Assembly: GCF_030403745.1 (NCBI RefSeq)
Contig: NZ_JAQMWP010000024.1
Location: 1 to 64,000, forward strand
Direction of reading: 5' to 3'
Source of the DNA: Streptomyces sp. S.PB5
GTDB lineage: Bacteria > Actinomycetota > Actinomycetes > Streptomycetales > Streptomycetaceae
Length of the DNA: 64,000 bases
Part shown: positions 1 to 8,993 of the stretch, piece after piece
Numbering within the stretch: position 1 is the first letter of the stretch
How the letters are laid out: every line of letters starts with the position of its first letter
Translations under genes and position numbers: made by a program
Notes under the pieces: model-generated
What the model was told of the DNA's origin: nothing
The model's input: the letters and a program-made list of their open reading frames with translations, nothing else
Database searches by the model: none

Positions 1-1
1 C

Positions 2-112
2 ACTCGCTACATCGAGTTCTGGTACAATCGCAAACGCCTTCACTCGGCGGTGGGTTACCGACCTCCACGCGAAGTTCACGCCGAGTACGAGAAATTGCGA
101 ATCGCCGCGTGA
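2..112 (+). pseudogene. IS3 family transposase, C-terminal fragment
   Basis: The first 37 codons read as the tail of an IS3 OrfB (rve-type integrase core), with the typical end YIEFWYNRKRLHSAVGYRP followed by a short basic tail and a TGA at 110-112. The gene begins outside the window. The bases after it, to about 150, are probably the right end of the IS, because reverse-transcriptase coding sequence starts immediately afterwards. The IS therefore appears to have cut off the 5' part of the next gene. Confidence 0.8.
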
Positions 113-201
113 AATAGGCAGTCAGATGCCTGTCCGGAAAACGCGAGGCCCCTCATCTGTTCCTGCTGGCCTACGGGCGCATCTACGCCAACAAAGGTGC
201 G

Positions 202-1845
202 ATGACGCCTGGGGTCACCAGGGAAACCGTGGACGGCATGTCCCTGGCCAAGATTGACAGGATCATCAGGTCTCTGCGTGCAGAGTCCTATAGGTGGTCT
301 CCGGCCAGAAGGGTCTACATCCCGAAGAAACATGGGAAACGCCCGTTAGGCATGCCTCCGTGGTCGGATAAATTGGTCGCGGAAGTTGTACGCCTGCTAC
401 TTGATGCGTATTACGACGTCCAGTTCTCTGACCGCTCCCACGGATTCCGTCCCAGGCGGGGCTGCCACACCGCGCTGGATGAGGTGGTGTCGGTCTGGAA
501 GGGAACGCACTGGTTCGTGGAGGGCGATATTTCCAACCGCTTTGGGAGCCTTGACCATTCGGTCATGCTCTCGACGCTGGCGGAGAAGATCCACGATGGC
601 CGGTTCCTGCATCTGATCGACCGGATGCTTAAGGCCGGATACCTGGAGGACTGGCGGTGGAACGACACGCTCAGCGGTTGTCCGCAGGGCGGAATCGCGT
701 CACCGATCCTCTCCAACGTCTATCTGGACCGGTTCGACCGGTTTGTTGAGCAGCAGCTGATCCCGGAATACAACCGGGGCAAGAGGCGACGGAAGTATCC
801 CGCGTATCAGAGCGTCGAGAATCGGATGGCCAGGACCCGACGGCACGGAGACCGGGAGGCGGTGCGTGCGCTGCGGCGTGAGTTCCGTGCCCTGCCGAGC
901 CAGGACCCTGACGACCCCGGCTATCGGCGGCTTCGGTACGTGCGGTACTGCGATGACTTCCTGCTCGGGTTTGCCGGTCCCAAGCGCGAGGCCGAGGAGA
1001 TCAAGGCGAGGATACGAACGTTCCTGCGTGATGAACTCAGGCTGGAACTCTCCGACTCCAAAACCCTGATCACGCACGCCACCAGCCAGGCGGCGCATTT
1101 CCTCGGCTACGAACTCAGGGCCCAGCATGGCGACACGAAGATCACCCGGAATCGCAGGATGGTCAACGGCGTCATCGGCCTGTTCGTGCCCAGGACCATC
1201 ATCCGGGACCGATGCGCACGCTACATGAGCAAGGGAAAACCCTCTCAGCGCGGCCCGTTGCTGCACGACGATGATTTCACGATCGTCGCGAAATACGGAG
1301 CTGAGTTCCGCGGGTTCGTCCAGTACTACCTTCTCGCCCAGGATGTTTTCCGCCTGGAACTGCTGCGCTGGGTCATGGAGACCTCGATGCTCAAGACCCT
1401 GGCCGGGAAGCACAAGTCGACCGTGAGGAAGATGGCCCGCCGTTACAAGGCATCCATCGACACCCCTGACGGCCAGCGGCCCTGCTTCCAGGTCACGGTG
1501 CAGCGGGGCGACGGGAAGAAACCGCTGGTCGCCCGCTTCGGCGGGATTCCACTCAAGCGGCAGCAGAAGGCCGTGATCACCGATCGCCAGCCGGTCATGG
1601 CTACAGCCCGACGCAATGAGCTGATCCATCGGCTCCTTGCCGGGCAGTGTGAGATATGCAAAGGACGTACCGGACTCCAAGTCCACCACGTCCGCAAACT
1701 CGCCGATCTCAATAAGCCAGGACGGCGAGAACGGCCTTCGTGGGTACACCTGATGGCTATGCGGAAACGCAAGACCCTCGTGGTCTGCGAACGCTGTCAC
1801 CAGGACATCCACGCGGGGCGAAGTACAGCACCCACCCGGAATTAA
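202..1845 (+). CDS. Group II intron reverse transcriptase/maturase with HNH domain, 5'-truncated
   Basis: The protein is an intron-encoded RT that would splice and mobilise its host group II intron. Visible RT motifs are the motif-A region VEGDISNRFGSLDH (about 106-119), PQGG (161-164) and the catalytic YCDD box (249-252, with Cys where Ala is usual). The C-terminal 65 residues form an HNH nuclease with two CxxC pairs (CEIC, CERC) and HH. Family-like sequence (LFLLAYGRIYANKG) continues in frame upstream of the ATG at 202 back to about 157, where it stops at the IS3 remnant. The N-terminal RT-0 region and the 5' intron RNA domains are therefore missing. The ATG at 202 is probably an internal methionine. 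The protein may still be made but cannot serve a complete intron here. Confidence 0.85.
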   Translation: MTPGVTRETVDGMSLAKIDRIIRSLRAESYRWSPARRVYIPKKHGKRPLGMPPWSDKLVAEVVRLLLDAYYDVQFSDRSHGFRPRRGCHTALDEVVSVWKGTHWFVEGDISNRFGSLDHSVMLSTLAEKIHDGRFLHLIDRMLKAGYLEDWRWNDTLSGCPQGGIASPILSNVYLDRFDRFVEQQLIPEYNRGKRRRKYPAYQSVENRMARTRRHGDREAVRALRREFRALPSQDPDDPGYRRLRYVRYCDDFLLGFAGPKREAEEIKARIRTFLRDELRLELSDSKTLITHATSQAAHFLGYELRAQHGDTKITRNRRMVNGVIGLFVPRTIIRDRCARYMSKGKPSQRGPLLHDDDFTIVAKYGAEFRGFVQYYLLAQDVFRLELLRWVMETSMLKTLAGKHKSTVRKMARRYKASIDTPDGQRPCFQVTVQRGDGKKPLVARFGGIPLKRQQKAVITDRQPVMATARRNELIHRLLAGQCEICKGRTGLQVHHVRKLADLNKPGRRERPSWVHLMAMRKRKTLVVCERCHQDIHAGRSTAPTRN

Positions 1846-1853
1846 CTACTGGA

Positions 1854-1942
1854 GAGCGGTATGCCGGGAAACTGGCCCGTGCCGTTCGGGAAGGGGCCGT
1901 CGGAAAAGGACCCGCGCCACGGGCACCTCGTCGGCGGCCTAC
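1854..1942 (+). ncRNA. Group II intron ribozyme domains V and VI (3' remnant)
   Basis: Nine bases after the RT stop, 1854-1887 folds as a 34-nt domain V. GAGCGG pairs with GCCGTTC, there is a two-base bulge, and an upper hairpin is capped by GAAA. The catalytic triad is AGC at 1855-1857. A second stem (1895-1903 with 1931-1939) followed by CTAC is a plausible domain VI and 3' end. The 5' ribozyme domains are not present in the window, so the intron cannot splice in cis. Confidence 0.75.
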
Positions 1943-2176
1943 TTCACTCGGCGGGAGGCCGCGCGGAACAGGACCTGCACCGGCAGGCACCTCGCCGCGC
2001 GGCCGACCCAACGTCCTGGCTGGCAGGCTGCCGCCGTCTCCACCGCCGCTACGAGCGCAAGCCCGAGCACTTCCTGGCCTTCGTGGGCATCGCTGCCCTC
2101 CTCATCGGCCATCGGCGCCTCACACGGATCCGATAACTCACTGGTCAGGGGTGTTCCCCTCGGTCAGGATTCGCTC

Positions 2177-2644
2177 ATGGACGAGCCAGCCACCATCGCC
2201 TGGAGGTACGCGGCGAACCTCATCTGCGAGGAAGACCTGCCCATGTTGGCGGCCCACCTACTGGCTGCTGGCCACGACTCTCCTTCACTGCACGACCTGG
2301 CCGGCCGTTCCCGGTGCGAGCACCCAGCAGAGATCCGCCAGCTCTTCGGGCACACCATGGAGGAGTTCGGGATCCAGATCCCGGACTACGAGACCGCTGA
2401 ACGCTGCCTCCTGCATCACATGGCGACAGAGCTGACCGCCGGTGCCTTGTCACCGAAGAGGGCCGCAGATCGAGTCTGGCAGGGGATCGAGGCGTTGACA
2501 GATACTGAGCGGGAGTTCGTGGCGGCCGTGGGCCTGGAGTACCACCTCGACTTCATGTCCCCCGAAGAGGTCCGGGCCTGGGAGAACGCTGTACGCCTCG
2601 CCGCAAAGACTCTGGCTGGAACAGCCTTCCCACACACGCAGTGA
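2177..2644 (+). CDS. Hypothetical protein (155 aa)
   Basis: A soluble, largely helical, acidic 155-residue protein without signal peptide or membrane segment. Codon use is typical of the genome. I recognise no domain. It starts with ATG in a short gap after the intron remnant and has no same-strand partner downstream. It could be an actinobacterial orphan or regulatory protein; nothing in the sequence points to a reaction. Confidence 0.6.
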   Translation: MDEPATIAWRYAANLICEEDLPMLAAHLLAAGHDSPSLHDLAGRSRCEHPAEIRQLFGHTMEEFGIQIPDYETAERCLLHHMATELTAGALSPKRAADRVWQGIEALTDTEREFVAAVGLEYHLDFMSPEEVRAWENAVRLAAKTLAGTAFPHTQ

Positions 2645-2967
2645 CACCAGCCACGGCCACGCCCACCACTCACCAGCAGCCAGCCCTCACGCACACCAAA
2701 AGAAACGACTGAATCATTCCAGGTTCGGTAGGGACTCGACCGATCCCAAAGCGGTTCCCTGACCGCCTTTGCCTTCGTCGACCGCGCCAACATCCACTCC
2801 GTCGCTTCCCTCACCGCGAACGGTACGCGCTGAGAGTGCGGAACGTCATTTCTTGTCCGTTTCGTGGTTGAGGTTGGAGAAGGGCCTCTGGTCGCGAGTG
2901 GGGGCGATCCTCAATCTCACTCGGGACAAACGGATCGTTGGTTCACCTCCCGCCAGCCCGTCGCTGA
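2645..2967. other. Intergenic stretch, nothing recognised
   Basis: The stretch between the hypothetical gene and the hairpin that ends the secreted-protein gene. Short open frames here lack a convincing ribosome site or family resemblance. Confidence 0.4.
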
Positions 2968-3005
2968 CCAGAGGGCCATCCGTGGGATTACGGATGGCCC
3001 TCTGG
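2968..3005 (-). terminator. Strong stem-loop terminator
   Basis: A perfect 16-bp inverted repeat (2968-2983 with 2990-3005) around a 6-base loop lies about 28 bases past the stop of the leftward secreted-protein gene. There is no U-tract, which is common for actinobacterial terminators. It would also block read-through in the other direction. Confidence 0.8.
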
Positions 3006-3032
3006 TGTGTTCGCGTGAGTTTGGTGATGGGG

Positions 3033-3515
3033 TCAGGTCAAGGGGTTGGTGCAACCCGATGACCAGCGGTGGGCGCTGATCTTGTTGTTGGCGTTGATCA
3101 CGCTGCTGCCCAACACCAGGGCGTTGTCCCGGAGGTCATCGACGTACAGTTCGCCCCAGCGCAAGCAGCCGGTGTGTCCTCCGGGACCCGCGTTCTCCCA
3201 GAACTGCACGTTGTTGACGCCGCCGGAGTAGGTGCCGGTGTTCAGCAGCGATGTCGCCTTGTCGTTGGACGGGCTTCGGAACGGACCTGAGACATCGTTC
3301 CAGTTGGTGTCGTCGCCCTGGGCCGCGCCGAGTTGCTCATAGCAGTCCACCGCGTCGTAAGCCCGCACGTAGCCGTCACCGCTGTAGGAGCGGTACAGGC
3401 TGTCGCAGTGTACGCCCGTGACGCCGTCCTGGGCTGCCTGAGCAGGGCCCGCGAGCAGGGCGCCCGCTGCCGCGCTCACGGCTGTTGCCGCGACGAGGAC
3501 GCGTATCTTGTGCAT
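3033..3515 (-). CDS. Small secreted protein
   Basis: A 160-residue protein with a clear Sec signal peptide: positive start (MHKIR), hydrophobic stretch, and AQA-type cleavage near residue 30. The mature part is acidic and rich in aromatic residues, Gly and Asn, with several cysteines that could form disulfides. The ATG at 3515 was chosen because AAGGAGA lies just upstream and the signal peptide starts there; a longer frame upstream has no such site. The gene ends at a strong hairpin. Function is unknown. Confidence 0.75.
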   Translation of the reverse strand: MHKIRVLVAATAVSAAAGALLAGPAQAAQDGVTGVHCDSLYRSYSGDGYVRAYDAVDCYEQLGAAQGDDTNWNDVSGPFRSPSNDKATSLLNTGTYSGGVNNVQFWENAGPGGHTGCLRWGELYVDDLRDNALVLGSSVINANNKISAHRWSSGCTNPLT

Positions 3516-3587
3516 GGTGTCTCCTTGTTCTCTTTGGTGGTCGGCCAAGTCCCGATTGGCTGGCCGAGGTCTGGGGACGAGCATCGG

Positions 3588-4511
3588 TCAGGTGCCAAGG
3601 GCGAGATCGTCGGCCCGGCGCAGCGCGGCCAGCTTCAAGCGGTTGCTCGTCGTGATGGCGTCCGCATACCGCTCACGCAAAGGGGCGCCGTACTCTCGGT
3701 CGAGCCCGGTCAGAGTGGAGCGCAGCGGTGTCCTGTAGGCACACGTGGCCTCCGCGACGGCGACTTCCACCTCGATCTCGTGGGCCCGTGAGGCGCTGAG
3801 TCCCTTGGCTCGTTTCCTCACATCGGCGCGGGCCGCCTCCGGGTCGGCGTAGGCACTTCCCGTCTCCTTGCGCATACATCCGGCCCAGGCCTGCAGAGCG
3901 GCGGTGTACCGCGGGTCGCGCATGACCTTCGGTAGGTATGCCGCGACGAGGTCGGTGGCGACCCTGTCGGCCTCGAAGTAGGCCTTGGCATCGCCGTACA
4001 GTTGAGTGCGTGCAGTGCCCGAGCAGCCGCCGTTCGGGCTGCGAACGGTTCCACCGGACGGCAGTCGCACCACGAGCATCGGCGTGCCGGGGCTGCCCAG
4101 AAGCGCCGTGGTGTAGCGCTCACGCTGGACGGGAGTCAGGGCGTTCTGGGCGGCGAGGCGTTCGTTGTGCTTCTTCATCTTGAAGAACGCCCGCCGGAGT
4201 TGTTCGCCGTATCCGTGCTCGCGCGCCCATGCGATGTCGTCCTGCACGACGCGATACCTGAAGGCGCGGTCCGTGTCGGCGTCTACCTGGGGCCATACGC
4301 GGTACTCGAAGCCCTTTCGTGCCATGCACCGCTGGATCAGGAGGTGTTCGGCCTGCTCCAGCCGACGCTCCTCGGCCCGTGTCAGCTCCCGCCCCGGTAC
4401 CGGACCCGCAGTGCCGCTGGTGTCCGCGAGGCACCCCGTCAGCACCGTGACGGCCGTGCCGAACGCCGCAAGCGCAGTGATCCTGGCGGCAACAAAACCC
4501 TGCCAATGCAC
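3588..4511 (-). CDS. Putative lipoprotein
   Basis: A 307-residue protein beginning with GTG (4511), preceded by AGGGGGA. The N-terminus has a hydrophobic segment ending in a lipobox-like VLTGC near residues 23-27, so it is probably lipid-anchored outside the membrane. The rest is charged and helical with scattered Cys (RCMARKG, GCMRKE), resembling Streptomyces lipoproteins of unknown role. It is divergent from the AfsR-like regulator with a shared 192-bp intergenic region, so it may be a target of that regulator (inference). Confidence 0.75.
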   Translation of the reverse strand: MHWQGFVAARITALAAFGTAVTVLTGCLADTSGTAGPVPGRELTRAEERRLEQAEHLLIQRCMARKGFEYRVWPQVDADTDRAFRYRVVQDDIAWAREHGYGEQLRRAFFKMKKHNERLAAQNALTPVQRERYTTALLGSPGTPMLVVRLPSGGTVRSPNGGCSGTARTQLYGDAKAYFEADRVATDLVAAYLPKVMRDPRYTAALQAWAGCMRKETGSAYADPEAARADVRKRAKGLSASRAHEIEVEVAVAEATCAYRTPLRSTLTGLDREYGAPLRERYADAITTSNRLKLAALRRADDLALGT

Positions 4512-4608
4512 CGTGCATTCCCCCTTGTTGAACGGCCGACCGAGCCCCGTCAGCCCGGCCGGCCTCTCAAGCGCCGCCCTTACTGTGTGGCTCGAATGTG
4601 GGCGGGAA

Positions 4609-4627
4609 CCTTGCTTAAACCTTGCTT
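4609..4627. promoter_or_regulatory. 11-bp-spaced direct repeat, possible SARP operator
   Basis: CCTTGCTT occurs at 4609-4616 and again at 4620-4627, exactly 11 bp apart. It lies between the divergent lipoprotein gene and the AfsR-like gene. SARP-family regulators typically bind heptamer direct repeats with 11-bp periodicity. Assigning these repeats to the neighbouring regulator is inference. Confidence 0.4.
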
Positions 4628-4703
4628 TACTGGTCAGCGACGTCGGTCGGCGTGGACCAGCGCCGACGGCCGGGCACGGGGAAGTGGCTTTCGGGAGAAG
4701 CAC

Positions 4704-7547
4704 GTGACGGGATTTCTGTTGCTGGGCCCGGTTGAGATCCATGGCGCCGACGGCGCCTGCGCGGATCCCGGGCCCGGCAGGCAACGCGCGGTCCTCGCGG
4801 CGCTGGTGGTGGACGCCGGCCGCTGGGTGTCGATGTCGACACTGATCGACCGGGTCTGGGGAGAGGACGTGCCCGCTCAGGCGCGGCCCTCTCTCTATGC
4901 CTACATCTCGCGGATCCGCAGGACGTTGAAAGACCTCGTCCCTTCCGACGGTGCCAGCACCGACACACCGCCGCAGCTGCGGCGGGGGCCCGGCGGGTAC
5001 ATGCTGGACGTACCGCCCGCCGACGTCGATGTGCTTCGCTTCCGTCAACTGGTCGAACACGCACGGGTCCACAACCGGACGGACGCCGAACGGGTCGTGA
5101 TGTTGCGTGCGGCACTCGGGCTTTGGCGCGGTGAGCCGCTGGCGGGGCTGGCCGGTGCCTGGGCGGAGCGCACCCGCGCCAGCTGCGTGCAGGAGCGGAT
5201 CGAGGCCACGCGGGAATGGGCCGAGGCCGAGTTACGGCTCGGCCGTCCGGCGGAGGTGATCGGGACTCTCACCGGCCAGGTCGCTGAGTATCCGCTGGTC
5301 GAGCCCCTCACAGTGGCGCTCATGCGGGCGCTGCAGCTCGCCAGACGCGGGCCTGAAGCCCTGACCCTGTACACCGTGCTCCAGAAGCGGCTGGCCCAGG
5401 AGCTGGGCACGGATCCGGGGATCGAAGCACAGCAGGCGCATCAAGCGATCCTGCGCGACGCCCCCGTCCTGCCCACCCGACCCGCAACCGCAGTCGTCGA
5501 CGTCATCGACGAACCTGCCCGGCATCACACGGCCCCGGCGCAACTGCCGCTGAGGACAGCGGCGTTCACTGGCCGGCACACAGAACTGGCGGTTTTGGAC
5601 AACCTGTTGGCCGCAACCATGGAGCCGTCGTCGGCAGCGGTCGTCGCCGTCGTCTGGGGGACGGCGGGAGTGGGAAAGACAGCGCTGGCCGTGCACTGGG
5701 CCCATGCGGTGGCCGACCGGTTCCCGGACGGCCAGCTGTATGTGAATCTTCGCGGCTTCGATCCCTCGGGGGTCGCCGTCACCGCTGACCGGACCCTGCG
5801 CGGGTTCCTCGAGGCGATGGGTATTCCGGCCGAGGCCATCCCGGTCGACTTCGAGGCGCGGGTGGGCCTCTACCGCAGTCTGCTGGCCCGGCGGCGCGTC
5901 CTGGTCGTGCTGGACAATGCCGCCGACGCCGACCAGGTCAGGGCGTTGCTGCCCGGCTCGGCAGGTTGCCTTGCCCTGGTCACCAGCCGGAACCGGCTCA
6001 CCGGCCTGGTCGCCACCGAGGGTGCCCACCCCATCGCCCTCGACCTGCTCTCACCGGCCGAAGCCCGCGAACTGCTGGCCCGCCGCATCGGCGAACACCG
6101 GCTGACAGCCGAACCGCACGCCGTGACGGAGATCATCACCCGCTGTGCCCGCCTCCCGCTAGCCCTGGCCGTCACCATCGCCCGCGCCGCGATCCGGCCG
6201 ACGCTCTCCCTCACCCGGCTCGCCGCCGACCTCTCCGCCGCCCGCGGCAGCCTCGCGGCGCTCGCGGGCGACGGCGACGACCCAGCAGCGGACGTACGCC
6301 GGGTGTTCTCCTGGTCCTACGACGCACTCGGTCCGGGCGCCGCCCGGCTGTTCGCCCTGCTGGGCCTGCACCTCGGACCCGAAATCTCCACCCCGGCCGC
6401 CGCCAGCCTCGGTGGACTCGGCCTCGACGAGGTGCGGGATGCGCTGGCCGAGCTCAGCCGCGCGCACCTCGTCACCGAGTGCTTCCCCGACCGCTACGCC
6501 CTGCACGATCTGTTGCGTGCCTACGCCGCCGAACTGGCGCGCACACTCGACGCGGACTGCGAGCAACGGCCTGCCTTACACCGGTTGCTCGACCATTACG
6601 TCTCCACCGCCCACGCCGCTGATCAGGTGCTCGAACCGTACCGTCCGCGCATCGTCCCGCTCGCGACCGGGCCAGGGACACACGGCGTGCGGTTCACCGA
6701 AGGGGCTGACGCCCTTGCCTGGTTCGCCGCGGAACTCCCCGTCCTTCTCGCCGTTCTGCGCCAGGCAGCCGACACTGAAATGGACACCCATGCCTGGCAG
6801 TTGGCGCGGGGCCTCGCCACCTACCTTCAGCGGCGCGGCACGGCGCAGGACTTCCTGACGAGTCAGCACATCGGCCTGGCCGCCGCCCGCCGCTCGTCCG
6901 ACGTGACCGGCCAGGCCCACGCCCACGTGGCACTCGCCCACGCCCACACCAGACTGCGGCGCCTGGAAGAGGCCCACGCCCACTTCGACCTGGCCCTGGA
7001 GCTGTTCGGCCGTACCCACGACGTCGTCGGCCAGGGCGACACCCGGGCCGCGATCGCTGCCGCGCGCTCCCTGGAAGGCCGCTACGACACCAAGGACCAT
7101 CTGCTGCAGGCCCTTGAGGACTTCCGGACCGCCGGGCACCAGGTCGGGCAGGCCCGGGTGCTGAACAACTTCGGCTGGTACTACGCCACGCAACGCGACC
7201 CCCGGGCACTCACCCGATGTGCAGAGGCGCTGAGCCTGCTCGAAGGTACCAGGGACGGCATGCTGCAGGCGGCGGCCTGGGACACCTACGGCTACGCCCA
7301 CCATCAGCTCGGCCACCACGACCAGGCCCTCGCCTGCTATCGCCGGGCCCTGGAACTGTTCCGAGAGGTGGGCGACCGCTTCGGCGAGGTCGCAACCCTC
7401 ACCCACCTGGGCGACACCCACCACGCCACCGACGACCCCGAGGCCGCCGCCCGCGCCTGGCGGGGCGCGCTGGACATCCTCGAAGGGTTCGACCAGCCCG
7501 GCACCGACGACCTGCGCGCACGACTCAGCCGCATCGTCGAGGGCTGA
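4704..7547 (+). CDS. AfsR/SARP family transcriptional regulator (947 aa)
   Basis: A large pathway or global activator. Residues 1-95 form an OmpR-like winged-helix DNA-binding domain (FLLLGPVEI start, LIDRVWGED). About 100-250 is the bacterial transcriptional activation domain (RFRQLVEHAR onward). An NB-ARC ATPase follows with Walker A GTAGVGKT at 319-326, and the C-terminal third consists of TPR-like helical repeats. The length matches AfsR. The GTG at 4704 was chosen because GGGAGAAG precedes it and the fold begins there. Two in-frame TTA codons (5232-5234, codon 177; 6576-6578, codon 625) would make translation depend on the bldA tRNA. The target genes are not known; the divergent lipoprotein gene is the nearest candidate. 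Confidence 0.9.
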   Translation: MTGFLLLGPVEIHGADGACADPGPGRQRAVLAALVVDAGRWVSMSTLIDRVWGEDVPAQARPSLYAYISRIRRTLKDLVPSDGASTDTPPQLRRGPGGYMLDVPPADVDVLRFRQLVEHARVHNRTDAERVVMLRAALGLWRGEPLAGLAGAWAERTRASCVQERIEATREWAEAELRLGRPAEVIGTLTGQVAEYPLVEPLTVALMRALQLARRGPEALTLYTVLQKRLAQELGTDPGIEAQQAHQAILRDAPVLPTRPATAVVDVIDEPARHHTAPAQLPLRTAAFTGRHTELAVLDNLLAATMEPSSAAVVAVVWGTAGVGKTALAVHWAHAVADRFPDGQLYVNLRGFDPSGVAVTADRTLRGFLEAMGIPAEAIPVDFEARVGLYRSLLARRRVLVVLDNAADADQVRALLPGSAGCLALVTSRNRLTGLVATEGAHPIALDLLSPAEARELLARRIGEHRLTAEPHAVTEIITRCARLPLALAVTIARAAIRPTLSLTRLAADLSAARGSLAALAGDGDDPAADVRRVFSWSYDALGPGAARLFALLGLHLGPEISTPAAASLGGLGLDEVRDALAELSRAHLVTECFPDRYALHDLLRAYAAELARTLDADCEQRPALHRLLDHYVSTAHAADQVLEPYRPRIVPLATGPGTHGVRFTEGADALAWFAAELPVLLAVLRQAADTEMDTHAWQLARGLATYLQRRGTAQDFLTSQHIGLAAARRSSDVTGQAHAHVALAHAHTRLRRLEEAHAHFDLALELFGRTHDVVGQGDTRAAIAAARSLEGRYDTKDHLLQALEDFRTAGHQVGQARVLNNFGWYYATQRDPRALTRCAEALSLLEGTRDGMLQAAAWDTYGYAHHQLGHHDQALACYRRALELFREVGDRFGEVATLTHLGDTHHATDDPEAAARAWRGALDILEGFDQPGTDDLRARLSRIVEG

Positions 7548-7632
7548 CAGCGCATGTGGTCCGCCGCCGCGAACGGATCGCCTGTTCGCACCTCGCTGGT
7601 AGTACAACATCACGAACAGGGTCCGGGTGGCG

Positions 7633-8235
7633 TTAACGGTCTGAACTGGCCCCGCCTTCCGGCTTGGGTTCTAGATCTCGTTGCAACAGCCGTCGGCGTC
7701 GAGAGGACGGCATCAGCGCCGAGGCAGGAGGCACCCACACCCTCGCCCGGACATGGGCGCCGAACTCAGCGGCGGAACTGAGGCAGAACCAGTCCGCATC
7801 AGCGGCCCGCAGGACCACCAAGGTCTGTGCATGCGCAGACATCTCGGCCTCGACGGCCGCGAGGACGTCGGCGACGCCCATCACCCACCGTCCGCCCCCG
7901 GCACCATGCAGGCCGCCCGCTGCGCCAACCGCCCCGAACCGGACACCGCCCTCAGCGGCCGCCCTCAGCAGGACGGAATCGAGTACGGGCAGCAACGGCC
8001 CGCCGTCCAAGCTGCCCCTGACCACCCGAACAGGCACCGATCGCCTACGAACAGCAGTCGGCCACCCTGGCGCTTGCCGCACAACGACACGAACAGGTAT
8101 CCACTCTTCGGGGACAAGGCCCGTGGCCCTCGCCAAGCCGTTTGGTTGGACCTCTTCCACCCTGCGATAACGCGGGTTCCGCCCACAGCCGCATGCGTGC
8201 TTCAGTGACTGCGCGCCGGATCTGCCGGTCCGCAC
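7633..8235 (-). CDS. Possible hypothetical gene or remnant
   Basis: The region 7548-8252 has no clear gene. The best candidate is this leftward frame, whose left part (about 7633-7880) has G/C-rich third positions and a plausible soluble sequence (ADVLAAVEAEMSAHAQTLVV). No family is recognised and no good ribosome site is visible. The opposite-strand frames are rich in Ser, Thr, Arg and Pro, as shadows usually are. It may be a decayed gene. Confidence 0.25.
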   Translation of the reverse strand: MRTGRSGAQSLKHACGCGRNPRYRRVEEVQPNGLARATGLVPEEWIPVRVVVRQAPGWPTAVRRRSVPVRVVRGSLDGGPLLPVLDSVLLRAAAEGGVRFGAVGAAGGLHGAGGGRWVMGVADVLAAVEAEMSAHAQTLVVLRAADADWFCLSSAAEFGAHVRARVWVPPASALMPSSRRRRLLQRDLEPKPEGGASSDR

Positions 8236-8252
8236 AGCGAGGAGGACCAGCG

Positions 8253-8576
8253 GTGGAATCCATGATCGTGATCAGTACCCTGCGTCTGCGCGCCGAGCGG
8301 GCGGACGAGGCCCGGAAGGTCATCGCGTCGGTGGTCTCGCAAACCCACGAGGACGCCGGCTGCCTCACCTACGCGGCACACGAGGACGCCGCCGATCCGC
8401 TCACCATGGTGCTCGTCGAGAAGTGGGCCTCACAGCAGGCCATCGACGAACACAGCCAGGCTCCCTTTCTCACCGAAGCGATGAGCCGAGTGGGAGAACT
8501 GCTCACCGCCGAGCCCGAGATCCGCGTCATCACCCCGCTCGGCTACGGCACGGACGACAAGGCCGCGCTGCGCTGA
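8253..8576 (+). CDS. Antibiotic biosynthesis monooxygenase (ABM) domain protein
   Basis: A 107-residue single-domain dimeric alpha+beta-barrel protein of the ABM/YgiN-like family. Members are cofactor-free quinol monooxygenases or small-molecule binders. The pattern seen is IVISTLRLRAERADEARKV, then EDAGCLTYAAHED, then LVEKWASQQAIDEHSQAPF. The GTG at 8253 has GAGGAGGA about 6 bases upstream; the ATG at 8262 is a less well placed alternative. A truncated gene follows closely and may have been its operon partner before IS630 landed. Confidence 0.8.
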   Translation: MESMIVISTLRLRAERADEARKVIASVVSQTHEDAGCLTYAAHEDAADPLTMVLVEKWASQQAIDEHSQAPFLTEAMSRVGELLTAEPEIRVITPLGYGTDDKAALR

Positions 8577-8622
8577 CACGCTCACCAACTCCGGTAAATG
8601 CCGTCACCAGGGAGGATTCTGC

Positions 8623-8679
8623 GTGAAGATCCAGTCAAATGCCGGCCACATCATGGGGGCCACGGTCACCGGTTTTGAA
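8623..8679 (+). pseudogene. 5' end of a gene cut by IS630
   Basis: GGGAGGATT followed by GTG at 8623 opens a frame (VKIQSNAGHIMGATVTGFE) that runs straight into the left IS630 inverted repeat at 8680. No matching continuation is seen beyond the element's right end. It is probably the start of a gene co-transcribed with the ABM-domain gene. Too little remains to name it. Confidence 0.45.
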
Positions 8680-8707
8680 TTACTGATCTTTTCGGGTTGT
8701 TGTCGGG
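8680..8707 (+). repeat. IS630 left inverted repeat
   Basis: 28 bp beginning TTACTGATCTTTTCGGG. It is the exact reverse complement of 11123-11150. Confidence 0.9.
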
Positions 8708-8993
8708 TGGTGCGTGAGGGTGAGTCCGGTTCCGGCGAGACACCCATCGATCAGGTCGGGCCGGAGCTGGATGTGACGTAAGCCCCGGCGGAGGGTGCGT
8801 TCGAGGTGGTCGTCATCGGTGAAGGCGACATTGGCCAGTGGGCCGCGCCGTAACAGCGACCAGATGCCCTCCACCGGGTTCAGGTCAGGTGCATAGGAGG
8901 GGAGATGCACGATGGTGAGCCAGTCGTGTGCGTCCGCATACTCGCGCATCCCGGCAGCCCGGTGGGTGTTGAGATTGATGCCCCTATGTGCTG

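Noticed and set aside
4002..4703. In-frame upstream extension of the AfsR-like gene by 234 codons
   Set aside because: It lies opposite the lipoprotein gene, has noncoding composition, and the conserved fold and ribosome site begin at the GTG at 4704.
7681..8208. Rightward gene of 175 codons
   Set aside because: Composition is rich in Pro, His, Arg and Gln with poor third-position bias, consistent with a noncoding frame.
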